From contig WION01000028.1 of the NCBI GenBank assembly GCA_015039365.1, positions 290,309 through 354,308 of the forward strand: 64,000 bases of DNA, given 5' to 3'. Within the stretch, counting starts at the first letter, position 1. Each line of letters begins with the position of its first letter. This document shows positions 10,191 through 20,479 of this stretch, piece after piece. A program made the translations under genes and the position numbers. Origin of the DNA: Amanita rubescens (lineage: Eukaryota > Basidiomycota > Agaricomycetes > Agaricales > Amanitaceae). The notes below the pieces were generated by a model. It worked only from the letters and a program-made list of their open reading frames with translations, did no database searches and was not told the origin of the DNA.

Positions 10191-10811
10191 ACAGAGCCTC
10201 ATATATAGCAGCCTGTTCCTGCAGTCTTGCAAATTTAAATTATGTTCAGTTGTCTCTTCGGTGGTCGGCACGCGGCGAATCTGTCTCGCGCGATGAAGGG
10301 GAGATGTCTCACGTACGGCCGGGGCCTTCGTCGGAAGATGCCGCGCGTAGCGTACACCGATCGCTAATTTCTTAATTGGGCTCAGCTATCTCGGACTCAC
10401 GAGCCGCTCGCTTAAGATACCTCATCCTTTCAGGCCTCGGAATGAAATGAGGCTCGGGAGACTTATGATCTCTGAATACGATAGCTAGATCTTATTATAT
10501 AAATCTGTAGACCAATATGTATAACTTTTGTGAGAAACAGATACAAGTAACATCGGCAAAAAGCATGTTAATTAGTTTTTTTTTTTTAGAAGGCCTCGGC
10601 CATCATCGGCAGCTTAAAGTGTTACAAAACTCGACGTTAAAAAAACCGATTCCTCCTTTCAGTCGGCCTCGGAATGTGGAGTTTGGATAGTACCCACGAG
10701 TTTTGGAATGTGGTCCATCATTTGCCAGCACCGGAAATGTGAGTGCTCGTTTTTCGCCCCTTCTGTTGTTCTTTCACCCAATGATACGATTAGCATATTC
10801 TGTCGAATATC
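10191..10811. other. Gene-free stretch
   Basis: No credible coding sequence. Contains two GGCCTCGGAAT motifs (near 10432 and 10664) and a poly-T run near 10570. Confidence 0.4.
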
Positions 10812-13136
10812 TATGAAGGTCCGTATCGGACAAATTCAGTTGCATATGCCCTCACACCGTGATCCATCATGAACCGCCGTGACCCGCCGTAACCCATCGT
10901 GATCCAGTGTGATCCGCCATGGCACATCGTGATCCAGCATGAACCGTCGTGATCCAGCGTGGGCGGGCGTGATCCAGCGTGAATGTGAACCGCCGTGGAC
11001 CTCTCACTGCCCGAATTAGTCCTTTGATCCCACCCGTGACCCAACAACGTCCAACAACAACAACCCTCTTATTCAAAGCCAAGGAAGCTTTTCGCAGCGA
11101 AGTACCAAACGAGTGAACGTCAGCGGTTCAATCGCAGGCTGAATGAGGATGCTCCGATCAAGCACAGTGCGAGATGAGGGTGGAAATGTAACGTCAAAAC
11201 AGATTGGGCGATGATGTGTCTTAGCATACAGATCTCGCGAGACCTTGGCAGATTGTTCATGATTCGCCCAGCGATTGTAATGTATGACAAGAAGACAACC
11301 TGCATGTAAGTATCGCTCCAGAGACGCACGGCTTCGACTCTGAGTATCTTGGGTATCCACCCCTGCTTTCTCGTCATATCGGTTACAGCTGTACCACGCG
11401 ATTTCGCTCCACGGACCTGTCATCTCGTTAGCCACTATATGCGCTATAACTGCTACGAACATAAATTACTTACCCATGCACACCCAACAGAATTCATGCT
11501 TGCACTTCTTGCACTTCATATGACTGGAAGGTTCGGTCAAGCAACTATTCCATGTAGAGAAGCACAGGAGCACCTACTTGCGCCCTCCATTCTTCTAAAT
11601 CGTACTCTGACAGTTGCCGCACTCTTTCGTATTGCTCTTGATCTAATTAGCCGTCTCACGGCACTTCTTGAGCCACATCTTCGCGATAGCGCATACAATT
11701 GGCCTGTGATCATCTTCAATTGTACAGCCAAAGCAAAACCTGTGTTCCTTCGCCGCCAAACCCAATGTAGGCCCTATTTCTTTTGGACTGTCTAGACCGG
11801 GAACCCGCGGGCCGCAAGACACAGTGGGAACAATTCATCAAGCTGAACTTGGATGCAGCGGACGGGCAAGAAACCGTGTTCGTGCAACCGGGGTAGGGGC
11901 AATACTTCAACTCCTTCTTCGACCCGACAAAGTTGTGTGCGAGCAACTCTTGGAAACGTGCCCAGATCTGTACATTTTCCTTCTGTTGTTCTGGATCGAT
12001 CCCGGATGTGGATGCGTCGGTCGGAATCAGAATATCACGGACAAACGGATCTGGTGCCACCATTGAATTGACAGCCCTCCGCCATGCAGCGAACGACGTG
12101 TTCGCCTTCGTCGTGAATCTTTGAAACCAAAAACATGTTCCAACAGGCAGGTGTAGCAGAACATGTGTACGCAGTGAAGCAAAAGGGTTGTGATGTCGGA
12201 CAAATCATCATAGCATATGGGGCATGTGAAAGGCTCGTCCAGTTTAGGAGTGTATTTGGTATACCTCGGCGCAGCATGTAACGAGGATGGAGAACGCGAG
12301 ACGGAAGATGTGATACTAGGGGACCGTTTTGAACCAGAAAGTTCAAATAGTTTGCTTGCAGTGGATCTCGTCGAACGGCGGGAAGAGGTGGAGGAGCCGC
12401 TGGACCTGACAGGATACACGAAAGATGCCACAACCTACCTCAACGCCAGGAATGTTGCAGATATACTCCACGTCCTCTCGCATCTGTTTCAATCTCGACC
12501 TCTGTCTGGCTCAAAGAACGGTAATCGATCCCGTAGGCTTTACGCATCGTCTTTGGAGCGACTTTGAAGTCGTCGCCATCTGCGTCCATGTCCATCTCAT
12601 TGTCAGAAACTGCATAAGTGTCGTGAATTAGGGTTGCTGTGTCGCGATAAACGAGGTGACTTACTATTGTCGTCGTCGTTTTGGGTTGCATCGAACATTT
12701 CGTCATCATAGTACTCCTCGTCATCTGAGTATATAAGTAACCTCGGGACAATGGCTGGTAAGACGCTAGCTTGCCTCGTTGGACGTTGGTGGCTGGGCGT
12801 GAGGGGCTCTGTGAGGGGGGACCATGTCTTACGGAGGTGATGGTTGCATTGCTTCTGATGATCCCATGCATTGCCGGGACTTCTTTTGTCGTACAATAAC
12901 GAGGAGTGAAAGAGCCATCCTCATTTGAGCTCCGTTGTGGGAATGTTATGTCAGCTTATCGTGATCACGACGGTTCACATTCACGCTTTGCATGCCAACG
13001 ATGATTCACGCCAGGCCACGGTGATTCACGCCGGGACACTGTGATTCACGCCAGGACATGGCGGTTCACGATGAGCCGCCGTGATCACTCTCTATTTTTA
13101 CACGCAACTGAATTTTGTCTGATACGGACCTTCATA
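10812..13136. mobile_element. TIR element carrying an RBR E3 ligase pseudogene
   Basis: The left end reads TATGAAGGTCCGTAT and the right end is its near inverse, ATACGGACCTTCATA. Both arms continue inward for about 175 bp. They share CAACTGAATTT near the tip, a field of degenerate GATCACG/GGTTCACG units, and CGGTTCACATTCACGCT at the inner end. The body is filled by one decayed host-like gene on the minus strand and has no transposase, so the element is non-autonomous. No convincing target duplication was found. A third copy of the arm follows at once (13141-13305). Confidence 0.7.
11217..12896 (-). pseudogene. Ariadne-type RBR E3 ubiquitin ligase, decayed and truncated
   Basis: Minus strand. 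An acidic N-terminal region (SDDEEYYDDEMFDATQ, intron, DDFKVAPKTMRKAYGIDYRS) leads to RING1 (FTCPICYDD...LHCVHMFCYTC). The IBR follows (YCPYPGCTNTVSCP, CFGCTIEDDHRPIVC, WLKKC), then RING2 (ECGNCQST, KCKHEFCWVCMG). Two introns are clear, at 11524-11577 and 11417-11473. Breaks: a one-base shift after SLSQTEVE; stops where ETAN-IKSN and STI-KNGG should read through; and Cys replaced by Arg in the RING2 GGCNHM-type motif. Homology ends after DLYAKT, so the C-terminal ariadne domain is absent. The family transfers ubiquitin through a RING2 cysteine; this copy cannot. Confidence 0.8.
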
Positions 13137-13140
13137 ATGG

Positions 13141-13305
13141 TGTGCTACTAGTATGTAAAACACAGTTCACGATAGGACACAATGGTTCACTGCGGTTCAC
13201 GGTGTTTCACGATGGGTCACGATGGTTCACGACAGTTCACGGTGATCAAGGGTGATCAGGGCGTGTATAGCTGTGTATCCACATTTTGTCCAATACGGAC
13301 CGTCA
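13141..13305 (+). repeat. Third copy of the TIR arm
   Basis: Runs of GGTTCACG-type units end in TTTTGTCCAATACGGACCG, the same order as the right arm of the element at 10812-13136 and in the same direction. It probably marks a neighbouring or nested element of the same family. Confidence 0.6.
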
Positions 13306-13320
13306 TACGGGAGACTGAGC

Positions 13321-13610
13321 TGACCACTTGTCTTTAGCGATGCGGCCCACAGTGCAAAAATTCTTATGACCGGATTTGAACTCACTATTGACTACTAGTG
13401 ACTAGTAGTTCATGCGATTTCGAGGGCCGTTGTACTATACCAACGCAAGCCCATCTTTCCCCTTGTTTTCATGCATGCGTCTAACCCTCACCCTAGGACT
13501 GATACCTCGCCTTCCCTGAATCCGGAAATAACCCTACACCCAACTCACCCAAGTCTACAACATCACCCGTGTTCACCTGTACAACTCATGAACCTTCAAC
13601 AATCACTCCC
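13321..13610 (+). repeat. Diverged copy of the segment at 6071-6360
   Basis: See 6071-6360. It lies between the extra TIR arm and the CBM21 pseudogene, and may include that gene's promoter or N-terminal coding part. Frames here are Pro/Ser/Thr-rich and no start codon is certain. Confidence 0.6.
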
Positions 13611-13628
13611 CTACATTGGATTCTACGT

Positions 13629-14728
13629 GATCGTCTACAGCTCTACCACGCCGGCGTGCTGCTCAACCTCGTACAACTTCAACCCCAGTCCTCCTTGTTA
13701 ATGGCAAACCTCTAAAGTCATCTCTAAAATCTTCAAATTCTTCTCCATCACTCGTCATTCAACCATCTCGAACACGTTCAGAGCCAACTACCCCATTGTT
13801 AGCTCAGAAAAATGTTCATTTCCCAGAAGGTGACCTTGTTTCCGTCCGCGTCTTCAATCGTTCTGCAAGACCGGCTTCCCTCTCAAAGCCTTTTGGAGAT
13901 GATACGGAGACAGAGACAGAGACCGACAACAACGGCGTTGCAGCTTGGCCAGCCGCTGCTTCCTATTTTAAATCCCTCGCCGTTGCAAAACCTGCCAAAA
14001 AATCTTACCAACTAGACGCTGAAAAATGTTCTGTGGTCCCACACAAGCACGAACAGCTCGACCGCTACTCCAATGTCCATCTCGAGAGCCTCCAACTCAA
14101 ATCCTCTCCAACGGTCTCTCCCGTTGTCTCATGCTCCATCCTCGTCCGCAATGTGGCTTTTGAGAAAACGGTCGCGGTTCGTTTCACCCTCGACAATTGG
14201 CAGACCACCAGCGAGGTTTTGGCTCGCCACCAGGCTTCCCTCGCTCGTCTTCCGGAACATTTTCCCCGCTCGTCACAGCGTCATCGCCCTGTACCACCCC
14301 AGGTTGTGCCTATGGTCTCACCATCGGCGATCTCGTAGCCAAGGCGCCCGAATGGGACCGTTTTTCGTTTACAATCAAACTCGAGGATTACGCTCAGCAT
14401 CTAGATCAGAAAACGATGTGGCTAGTTGTGAGGTACACCGTTCCAGGCTCTGGCGAGGACAGTGGCAGTGAATGGTGGGACAACAACGCATGTGCGAATT
14501 ACAAATTATGGTTTAGAGCGGCCAGTTCTAGTGCGTTCTTTCTTTCTTTTATCGCTCAAGCCCTCGTTTCTAACGTTATATCCAGCCCCTCAATCGCTGC
14601 CCAAGTTGTCTTCCCCCACCTCCCGCTCTAATTCTGTCCCCTCCCAGCACCAACTAAACCCGCACGGACCCATCCATTACCACCTTCGTCTTCCTTTGCC
14701 CTGTCATCTCTCATATCACCAACAATAA
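13629..14728 (+). pseudogene. CBM21 protein, glycogen-targeting PP1 subunit-like
   Basis: Reads LLVNGKPLKSSLKSS, then an RVxF-type PP1-docking motif (KNVHF), RVFNRSARPASLS and an acidic repeat. The CBM21 fold follows: VAFEKTVAVRFTLDNWQTTS, WDRFSFTIKLEDY, WLVVRYTVPG, EWWDNNACANYKLWF. The family recruits protein phosphatase 1 to glycogen. A 55-bp intron at 14531-14585 (GTGCGT...TTCTAAC...CCAG) joins the domain to a Ser/Pro tail that stops at 14728. One frame change between about 14275 and 14337 breaks the domain, and an in-frame TGA at 13626-13628 cuts the N-terminus. No splice solution repairs the first break. Either decay or assembly error. Confidence 0.8.
14531..14585 (+). other. Spliceosomal intron of the CBM21 gene
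   Basis: GTGCGT donor, pyrimidine-rich middle, TTTCTAAC branch site and CCAG acceptor. Splicing moves the frame from the CBM21 exon (phase 1) into an open Ser/Pro-rich exon. Confidence 0.75.
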
Positions 14729-15054
14729 CCGGAATGCCACCCAATGCGCCCATGTCTTTGTCACATTGTGGTCTCCCCTCACACAGACATCGCAAACAGT
14801 CGTGGCCTCTCCATCATGTACACGTCTGAGTCTTGAGGCCAGACTAACACCCCAGTATATGGAATTCTGCTATCCCCAGTCATCAAGCCCACCACCCGGT
14901 GGCCCGTCCTTCCTGGCTGTATTCTCAGGTCAACCTCAAATGCCCGTACCCTCGACGCTGGCGTCTGATCCTGTCACGGCCTTACTTCTAGCTGATGTGC
15001 CGAAGAGCGGTCCGCCGTTTCACAAGCGAGCTCAGTGGTTGGGTCCTGGACCGA
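14729..15054. other. Downstream of CBM21, no clear gene
   Basis: A 103-codon plus-strand frame (14766-15077) is open but has no motif I can name. It could be extra 3' coding sequence of the CBM21 gene or chance. Confidence 0.3.
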
Positions 15055-15185
15055 CACCTATCACTTTCCTTATATAGATAAATAACGTTCGTCACTTTCC
15101 GTACACAGGTAAAATGCGTTCGTCACTTTCCCTTATATAGATAAATCACGTTCGTCACTTTTCCTTATATAGATAAACCATGTCC
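15055..15185 (+). repeat. Minisatellite, about 34-37 bp unit, 4 copies
   Basis: Repeats of CGTTCGTCACTTTCC plus TTATATAGATAAA, with small changes in each copy. Confidence 0.85.
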
Positions 15186-15368
15186 ACCAACACTCCCTAG
15201 GTACGAAATGCCGTTTCACATAACCCCGTCAATGAGGCGAAAGCAGCGATGAGGCCTGAGGCCTGAGGTGTGAATAGCACAGGAAAAGCTGCAAAAGGGA
15301 ACGGGAAAATGACACCAAAAGCTGGCTGGCTGAGCCCCCAGTAACGACTAACAAACACTTGGTACTAT

Positions 15369-15401
15369 GGGCCGCTGCTTTGCACGGCAGGTCCGAGGCC
15401 C
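15369..15401 (-). repeat. Short hairpin motif, copy D
   Basis: On the minus strand: GGGCCTCGGACC, then TGCCGTGCAAAGCAGCGGC, then CCATAGTACCAAG. It lies exactly at the edge of the duplicated segment shared with 40515. Confidence 0.5.
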
Positions 15402-15952
15402 TTTTTTTTGCAATTTACTCCGCAAAGATGGATACTTGTAAAGACAAGGTTTACATTGTTGTAATATAAAGTATGACAATGGTGGCAATAGAACAGACAA
15501 AACTGGTAATTTGCACGAGACATGAGTAGACTGATTACCATTACACCAATTGCACAAACAAGCCAAGGACGATTGTCGAACAAGGCTCCCACCACTAGTC
15601 ACGAGTATGAAAAATGAGGTCCCAACCCACGCGTGAATCCGTGATGATGTTGTGCTCACCGTCAAGGGAATCGTGAGGTCAATGAGTATGACCTTTCTTT
15701 CCAGCACCGAAGTACGACTAGATGTCCAGAGCTTCTGGACAAAGAAACACAACCCAACTTGCGGAACACTCGGAGAAGTAGAGCGGCTCAACAACCACAG
15801 ACTCACGCAGGTGAAAACGTCATCCACCTCGCATTACAACCATCCACCCAAAGCGGTCCTTGCCATCCTTCTGGCTGGATCCTAACATCATCTAAACTTC
15901 AAGGAATGTTCATAGATATGAATACGGGCAAATTGGTAGCGATGCTTACCGT
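15385..15952 (-). repeat. Segmental duplication copy 1, left part
   Basis: Nearly identical to 40515-41072. On the minus strand it shows exon-like blocks (a membrane-like FDNRPWLVCAIGVMVISLL and GWQGPLWVDGCNARW) separated by GTGAGT and GTAAGC donor sites. They look like exons of an unidentified gene downstream of the DAHP synthase relic. Confidence 0.85.
15949..15952. other. Target-site duplication CCGT, left
   Basis: CCGT abuts the left LTR and is repeated at 23392-23395. The unsplit sister copy reads GCTTACCGTATCGATAG near 41068, confirming the insertion point. Confidence 0.85.
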
Positions 15953-16439
15953 TGAAACAATAAAGAGAAGGCCGACGTGGAACAGTGTTCGGCCAAAGGG
16001 GCTACGGAGGTCTGACCGATGTGCTTAAGTGCGATAGAGTGCCGAGAGCGAAGGAGAAGGAACGGAACGGTGACCGAGTCACCGAGCGAGAAGGAGAACG
16101 GAAATCGGACGCAAGGGAACGAGAAAGAGAGCGGAAGTGAGACCGGCTGTATATTCGATGTCCAACTACTACAGACAATGCCGTATATATACTACGAGGA
16201 CATGAGGCTTACCTGCGACGAGCCTTCCTCCGAGTCCGTTGGTCCGTGCGCGTCTAGGTGCCCCGTTGCGTTCGAATATCGCTCAAGTTGCGGGAATGGC
16301 CCTGTCGGAATATGGCCGAAGGTCGTTGGCGCGAAGGTTTGACTTCGGAAGCTTCCGTGATGCGTGATGTGATGCCGAGAATCGGAATGCGGTGCGCTTC
16401 GGTGTTCGGTTCCAACGTAGCCGGAACCGGCTCGTTACA
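15953..16439 (-). repeat. 3' LTR of the gypsy element (487 bp)
   Basis: In plus coordinates TGAAACAATAAAG...GGCTCGTTACA. Same length as the copy at 22905-23391, and no mismatch was seen by eye. A TATATATACT stretch near 16186 could act as a core promoter. Open frames inside it recur in both LTRs and are not genes. Confidence 0.95.
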
Positions 16440-16456
16440 CCTCCCGGGGTCTTTTA
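16440..16456 (-). promoter_or_regulatory. Polypurine tract of the gypsy element
   Basis: On the minus strand AAAAGACCCCGGGAGG runs directly into the 3' LTR. It is purine-rich with a few pyrimidines, in the expected place. Confidence 0.55.
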
Positions 16457-16549
16457 ATACTGACCTCCTGGTCAGGTCCGAGGAGATAAGAGGGCGATAA
16501 GAGATAGAGGGGAGTGGAGGGTGGGTTCTTCTCTTCCTCTTCTACAATC

Positions 16550-17651
16550 ATGTCGGCCGTATCCGCAGGCGGTGGGAGCAGTGTCACGAAGCTGATAGCG
16601 CGCAAGCTGGACAAGCACGTCGAGGCGTTTGGCGAGCGGTTGCTGGATGTGCCAGAGGGGGAAGTAAACTTGAGCAATGAGGGGGATGTCCGGAAATGGC
16701 TAGAGCTGGCGAAGAACGACGTGGTGAGTAAGGGGTACGTTGTCGTTGGCGGAAACTTAATCGTGTCCAGGAGAAGATCCGGACGTATAGCCGGGAGCTT
16801 GCAGATGCGGGGTCAACGACAAAGCTTGTTTCAGTCATCACGGATGGCCTCGTCCAGTACGATAAGCTCGGCGTCGGTCTACGAGAACTTAGTACAACGG
16901 TGAACCTGGCAAGGTCCTCCTCCGGGGCGAGTTTGCGTCCAGAGGACTCTGCGAGCCATATCAGTTCCGGTTCGGTTGCGCGAAGTAGCGTCCTAGAAAG
17001 GTCGTCGCATGCGGGTGCGCCTGCTGGCCGTCAAACTGTCCCAGAAGTGCCAGTCGTCGATTTCAAGAGACCTGCGCCGAGGCCTCGTACTACACGCAGT
17101 AAGGTCGCTCCGGCTGTCGGTTCAGAGTTGATTTCCCTTCAACAGGTACGTTGGTGATGGACTATGTCGCGGTCCCTCAGCTGATGCCCGAATCGCAGCG
17201 CTGCGAAACTTGCGTAAGGCTGAATAAGGCCTGTGTCTTCTCCGGCGACCATACGGCATGCGATCTCTGTCGAGCGAAGAAGGTAAGGTGCGCCATGCCT
17301 GGTGCGGATGCTCCTGTTGTGCGATCCTCAAGCGTCGCGTCGTCGGCTGCTAAGAGCATTCCGTCGTCTTTGGCGCGAGGTGTAGGCGCACTTGGGGTAT
17401 CGGGCTCGTCGGTGAAGACGCCGTCTCGGTCGGATAAACGGAAGATCGAGGTTGGGAGTAGTCCGGAGGAGCAACCTCCGCGTAGGCGTAGCAAGACGGA
17501 TCTGAAGGAGGCCGGTGACGTGGAGACGGGTTCTGAAGGCGGTTCGGGAGCAGGTAAGACGAAGGCGGGCTATGAGGATCGTATCGGCAGGCTGGAGAGG
17601 AAGCTGACGAGATTCCAGGACCTTTACAAGCGGTCGGTGGAGGACTTCTAG
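16550..17651 (+). CDS. Antisense Zn2Cys6 (binuclear zinc cluster) protein inside the gypsy element, 333 aa
   Basis: ATG at 16550, 110 bp from the LTR. Exons 16550-16723, 16771-17145 and 17199-17651; introns start GTGAGT and GTACGT and end CCAG and GCAG. Each splice keeps the frame, giving an uninterrupted 333-aa protein. Residues 185-214 fit CX2CX6CX8CX2CX6C exactly (CETCVRLNKAC, CDLCRAKKVRC), the Zn(II)2Cys6 DNA-binding cluster of fungal regulators. A Ser/Arg/Lys-rich region follows, then a C-terminal coiled coil (DRIGRLERKLTRFQDLYKR). The gene is convergent with gag-pol and its stop overlaps the last readable integrase codons. Transcription probably starts in or near the adjacent LTR. An alternative acceptor at 17180 also keeps the frame. 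Function unknown. Confidence 0.75.
16724..16770 (+). other. Intron 1 of the antisense zinc-cluster gene
   Basis: GTGAGT...CTTAAT...GTCCAG, 47 bp. Splicing joins AKND-V to EKIRTYSRELAD in frame. Confidence 0.7.
17146..17198 (+). other. Intron 2 of the antisense zinc-cluster gene
   Basis: GTACGT...TCGCAG, 53 bp; the splice places LISLQQ directly before the first cysteine block. A shorter version ending at 17180 also keeps frame. Confidence 0.55.
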
Positions 17652-20450
17652 AGCAGCTACATATGGCGTTCCGTTGTCGGTGACAATGACTTCTATGGCT
17701 CCGTGGCGGCAGAGAATATCTTCGAATATGAACTTGGCGATAGCTGTTGCGTTTTCGGAGCGGAGCATTTTGTACTCGGGCCATGCGGAGAGAGAGCATC
17801 TTGCTTGCGTGATGTAGGTAAATCCGCCGGATGCTGGCATCTTCATGGTGTCCATGTGTACGATTCGGAAGAGACCTCCGGGCTCTGGAACAGTCGGCGG
17901 AATGTGTAGGCGTTGGGCGTTTCGGATCTGGCAGTTATGACACGTCCGGACGTACCATTTAACGTCGTAGTCAAGGGAGGACCACCAGAAACGGTCTCAG
18001 ATACGAGCGCGAGTCGCGAAGATGCCTTTGTGTCCGGTGTCATCATGTGCTTCCTGTATGATCTGTAGTCGCTTGGAGTCGTTGAGGATGACGAGCTTGT
18101 GTCGGCGGTGATCGTCTCGGTACCAGAGCCGGTCGCCTTGAATAAAGAATCGCTTGGCCTTGTTGAGCCATTGTCGGAATCGATCGGCTGACATGTCGGG
18201 CGGCCGTTGCGGGTTTTTGAGGTAGGCTTCAATCCTGAGTATGTCGGCGTCTCGGGCTAGCTGTTTTTCGGATCGGGAGAATATGTCGGGGCCGTCAGTT
18301 CCGGTGGCGTAGCATGCGGCGGTGAGGTGCGGCTTGAAAGTCCAGTTGGCGGCCTCGATACAGAATGCGTTAGCTTCGTCAATCCAGTCGTCCGGGTCGG
18401 AGTCGTCTGGAGGCTCGTCCTCTTCGGATGCTCGGCGCCTAGATAATCCGTCGGCGGGAGTGTGCTTCTTTGCGGAGACGTGGCGAAGTTTGAAGTCGAA
18501 GAGGAGGATTCCTGCTATCCATCTGTTAATCGTGTTATTCGGCTGGATATCCGGGTTATTGATCATTCCTTTAATATACTTAGCGTCCACCTCGACTACA
18601 AGATTTTTGACGCCGATGATGAATATCCGGGTAGCTTTGAGCGCGCGGAAGAGTCCGTAAAGCTCGAGTTTGGCCTGGGAGTATCGTTGTTCTCGCTCGT
18701 TGAAGGTAATAGATCCATAGCGGTTCGGATAGCGCTTCTTGTCGGGACCGATCTGTGATAGCCAGTATCCGACAGCGTACCAGGATGAGTCGACGGCTAG
18801 GATAACCTCGAGAAGTGATTCGTAGTCGATGCCTCGGATGGCGTTGCAATTGATAGCGATGAGCTTGAGGTTCTCGAAGGCGGCGATATGGTGACCAATA
18901 AATTCGAACTCGACGCCCTTCCGTAGGAGTTCCGAGAGTGAGCGAGCGTGTTCGGCATAGTCTTTGACGTAGATGCGGATGGTGCCCATAGTTCCTAGAA
19001 AACCTCTAACTTCGGTGATAGATTCGGGGATAGGCCAGTTCCTGATCTTTTCGATTCGTGAGTCGTCCGGAAGGCGTCCTTCGTAAGTGCATTTGTGTCC
19101 GACGACGATAGCTTCTGGAATACAGAAAAATGACTTCTTTCCGGAAAAGGTACCGCCGGCGTGTTTGACGCGTTGGATAACTCGGTTAATGTTCTGGATG
19201 TGTTCCCATACGAAGCGTCGGATGCCAGAATTTTCGGGGATGGTCTCGAAGGTTCCGTCGGGGAGCTCGTAGCGGGTTTTCGGTCCTTTACAGGGGCAGT
19301 CGTCGACGAAGGGTTTGGTGACATGCGGAATTTCATCTTGAAGGATATAGGTGAGGTCGCCGTGCTGGATCTGCATCGAGTTGGTGTATCCCATCGGAAT
19401 AGACGTGAGGCGGAAGGTACCGAGAGGCGTTTGGAAGGTCGTAAGGTCTCGGGATTCGGTGGCAAGGCGGCGCTGGTCAAAACCGACGAATAGATCAAAG
19501 GTAGCGTAGCATGAGTACCCACCAAATGACTCGGCGAGTAGTTCTACGTTCGGCGGCTGTCCAGAGTCTTTGATAGTGACGGCGTTAAGCGGCTGTAGGT
19601 CGTGGACGATGCGCAATGATTTCCCGTCTTTCTTGTAAACGCAGAACCAGTGGGACCGATAGGATGAGCTGGACGGCTCGTAGACTCCGGAAGCGATTTT
19701 GTCTTTGATGATGCGTACGATCTCGTTGTATTTGCCAGGCGGAATCGGCATGTTCTTTAGCGTCCAGGGCACGTGTTCAATGGTCGGAATCACCACGGGG
19801 TCGAAGTAGTCGTCGGAGAACTTCCCTTTCTCTGCTTCGGTCCATGCGAAGCCTTTTTCGTGTATGCGGATTAGATGGTGGATGAGCTTTTCTTCTTCGG
19901 CGGTTAAGAATCCAGTGGGGTTGATATTTTGTGCCTGCATTCGTTCTTTGGTGTATCGGGTTCCTGGGGTAAAGTCCGGTGGCTGTGTCGGAAGGGTAGG
20001 GAGATCGGCGAGGGGATCGGATGGTATGCGGCGGATAATTCGGAATTTCTCGGGTAGCGTGGTAGCGACTGGCTTAATTCGGTTGGCGACTTTCTTATAT
20101 GCTAGTGTTTCGGCGGCGGGGACAAAATTAAATTCGAGCTCTGTAGTACTGATATGTCCGTTGTAAGGTAAGAGTATATTACCGATCATTCTGGGCGCGG
20201 TCAACATGTCCAAGAAATGCTCCTCCGACAAGTGGTATGGGTTGTCTCCCTTTCCAACTGTGTAAACGGTCGGCGCGTCGGTAGTTTCGGGCGTTGGCGT
20301 AGTGGCATCGGGGTCAGCGGGATTAGCGATCGTCGGTTGATTAAAGATGGTTGTGGGTGTGATATCGTGTATGTGCGGCGTAGATGTATGTACGTTTGGC
20401 AGTTCTTCATTATTGACATGTTTGGTGGGCGACTGCGGATTCCGAGCGTC
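17640..20450 (-). pseudogene. Gypsy pol: reverse transcriptase, RNase H, truncated integrase
   Basis: Open from about 20450; the first usable start is an ATG-less TTG at 20231. RT blocks: GVYEPSSSSYRSHWFCVYKK, LRIVHDLQPLN, YATFDLFVGFDQ, PMGYTNS and the catalytic FVDD (308-311 from 20231). RNase H follows with LAVDSSWYAVGYWL, KLELYGLFRAL and HVSAKKHTPADGLSRR. The integrase starts with HDDTGHKG, meets an in-frame TGA at 17997-17999, then continues in the same frame (RFWWSSL, CHNCQ, HMDTMKMP, VTDNGTPY). After VAALEVL homology stops, so the catalytic Glu and C-terminal domain are missing and antisense-gene sequence takes their place. Pol is shifted relative to gag. Confidence 0.88.
17997..17999 (-). 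other. In-frame TGA in integrase
   Basis: Splits the zinc-binding HHCC region (H-H before it, CHNCQ after) without changing frame. A single base change, or an error, in an otherwise young element. Confidence 0.8.
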
Positions 20451-20479
20451 TCATCTCCGTGTGGGCGATTCATCGACAA

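Noticed and set aside
14280..14338. A short intron to explain the CBM21 frame change
   Set aside because: Every GT...AG pair tested (36-48 bp) leaves the wrong phase, and a longer one would remove conserved domain sequence.
14073..14471. 132-codon ORF in a third frame over CBM21
   Set aside because: Shadow frame; the CBM21 motifs lie in the other two frames.
16019..16342. 107-codon ORF in the gypsy LTR, present again at 22971-23294
   Set aside because: It is inside both LTRs, has no motif, and its reading frame is simply copied with the repeat.
17328..17640. Continuation of the integrase frame on the minus strand
   Set aside because: After VAALEVL it is the antisense of the zinc-cluster gene, with Arg/Ser-rich shadow composition and no catalytic Glu motif.
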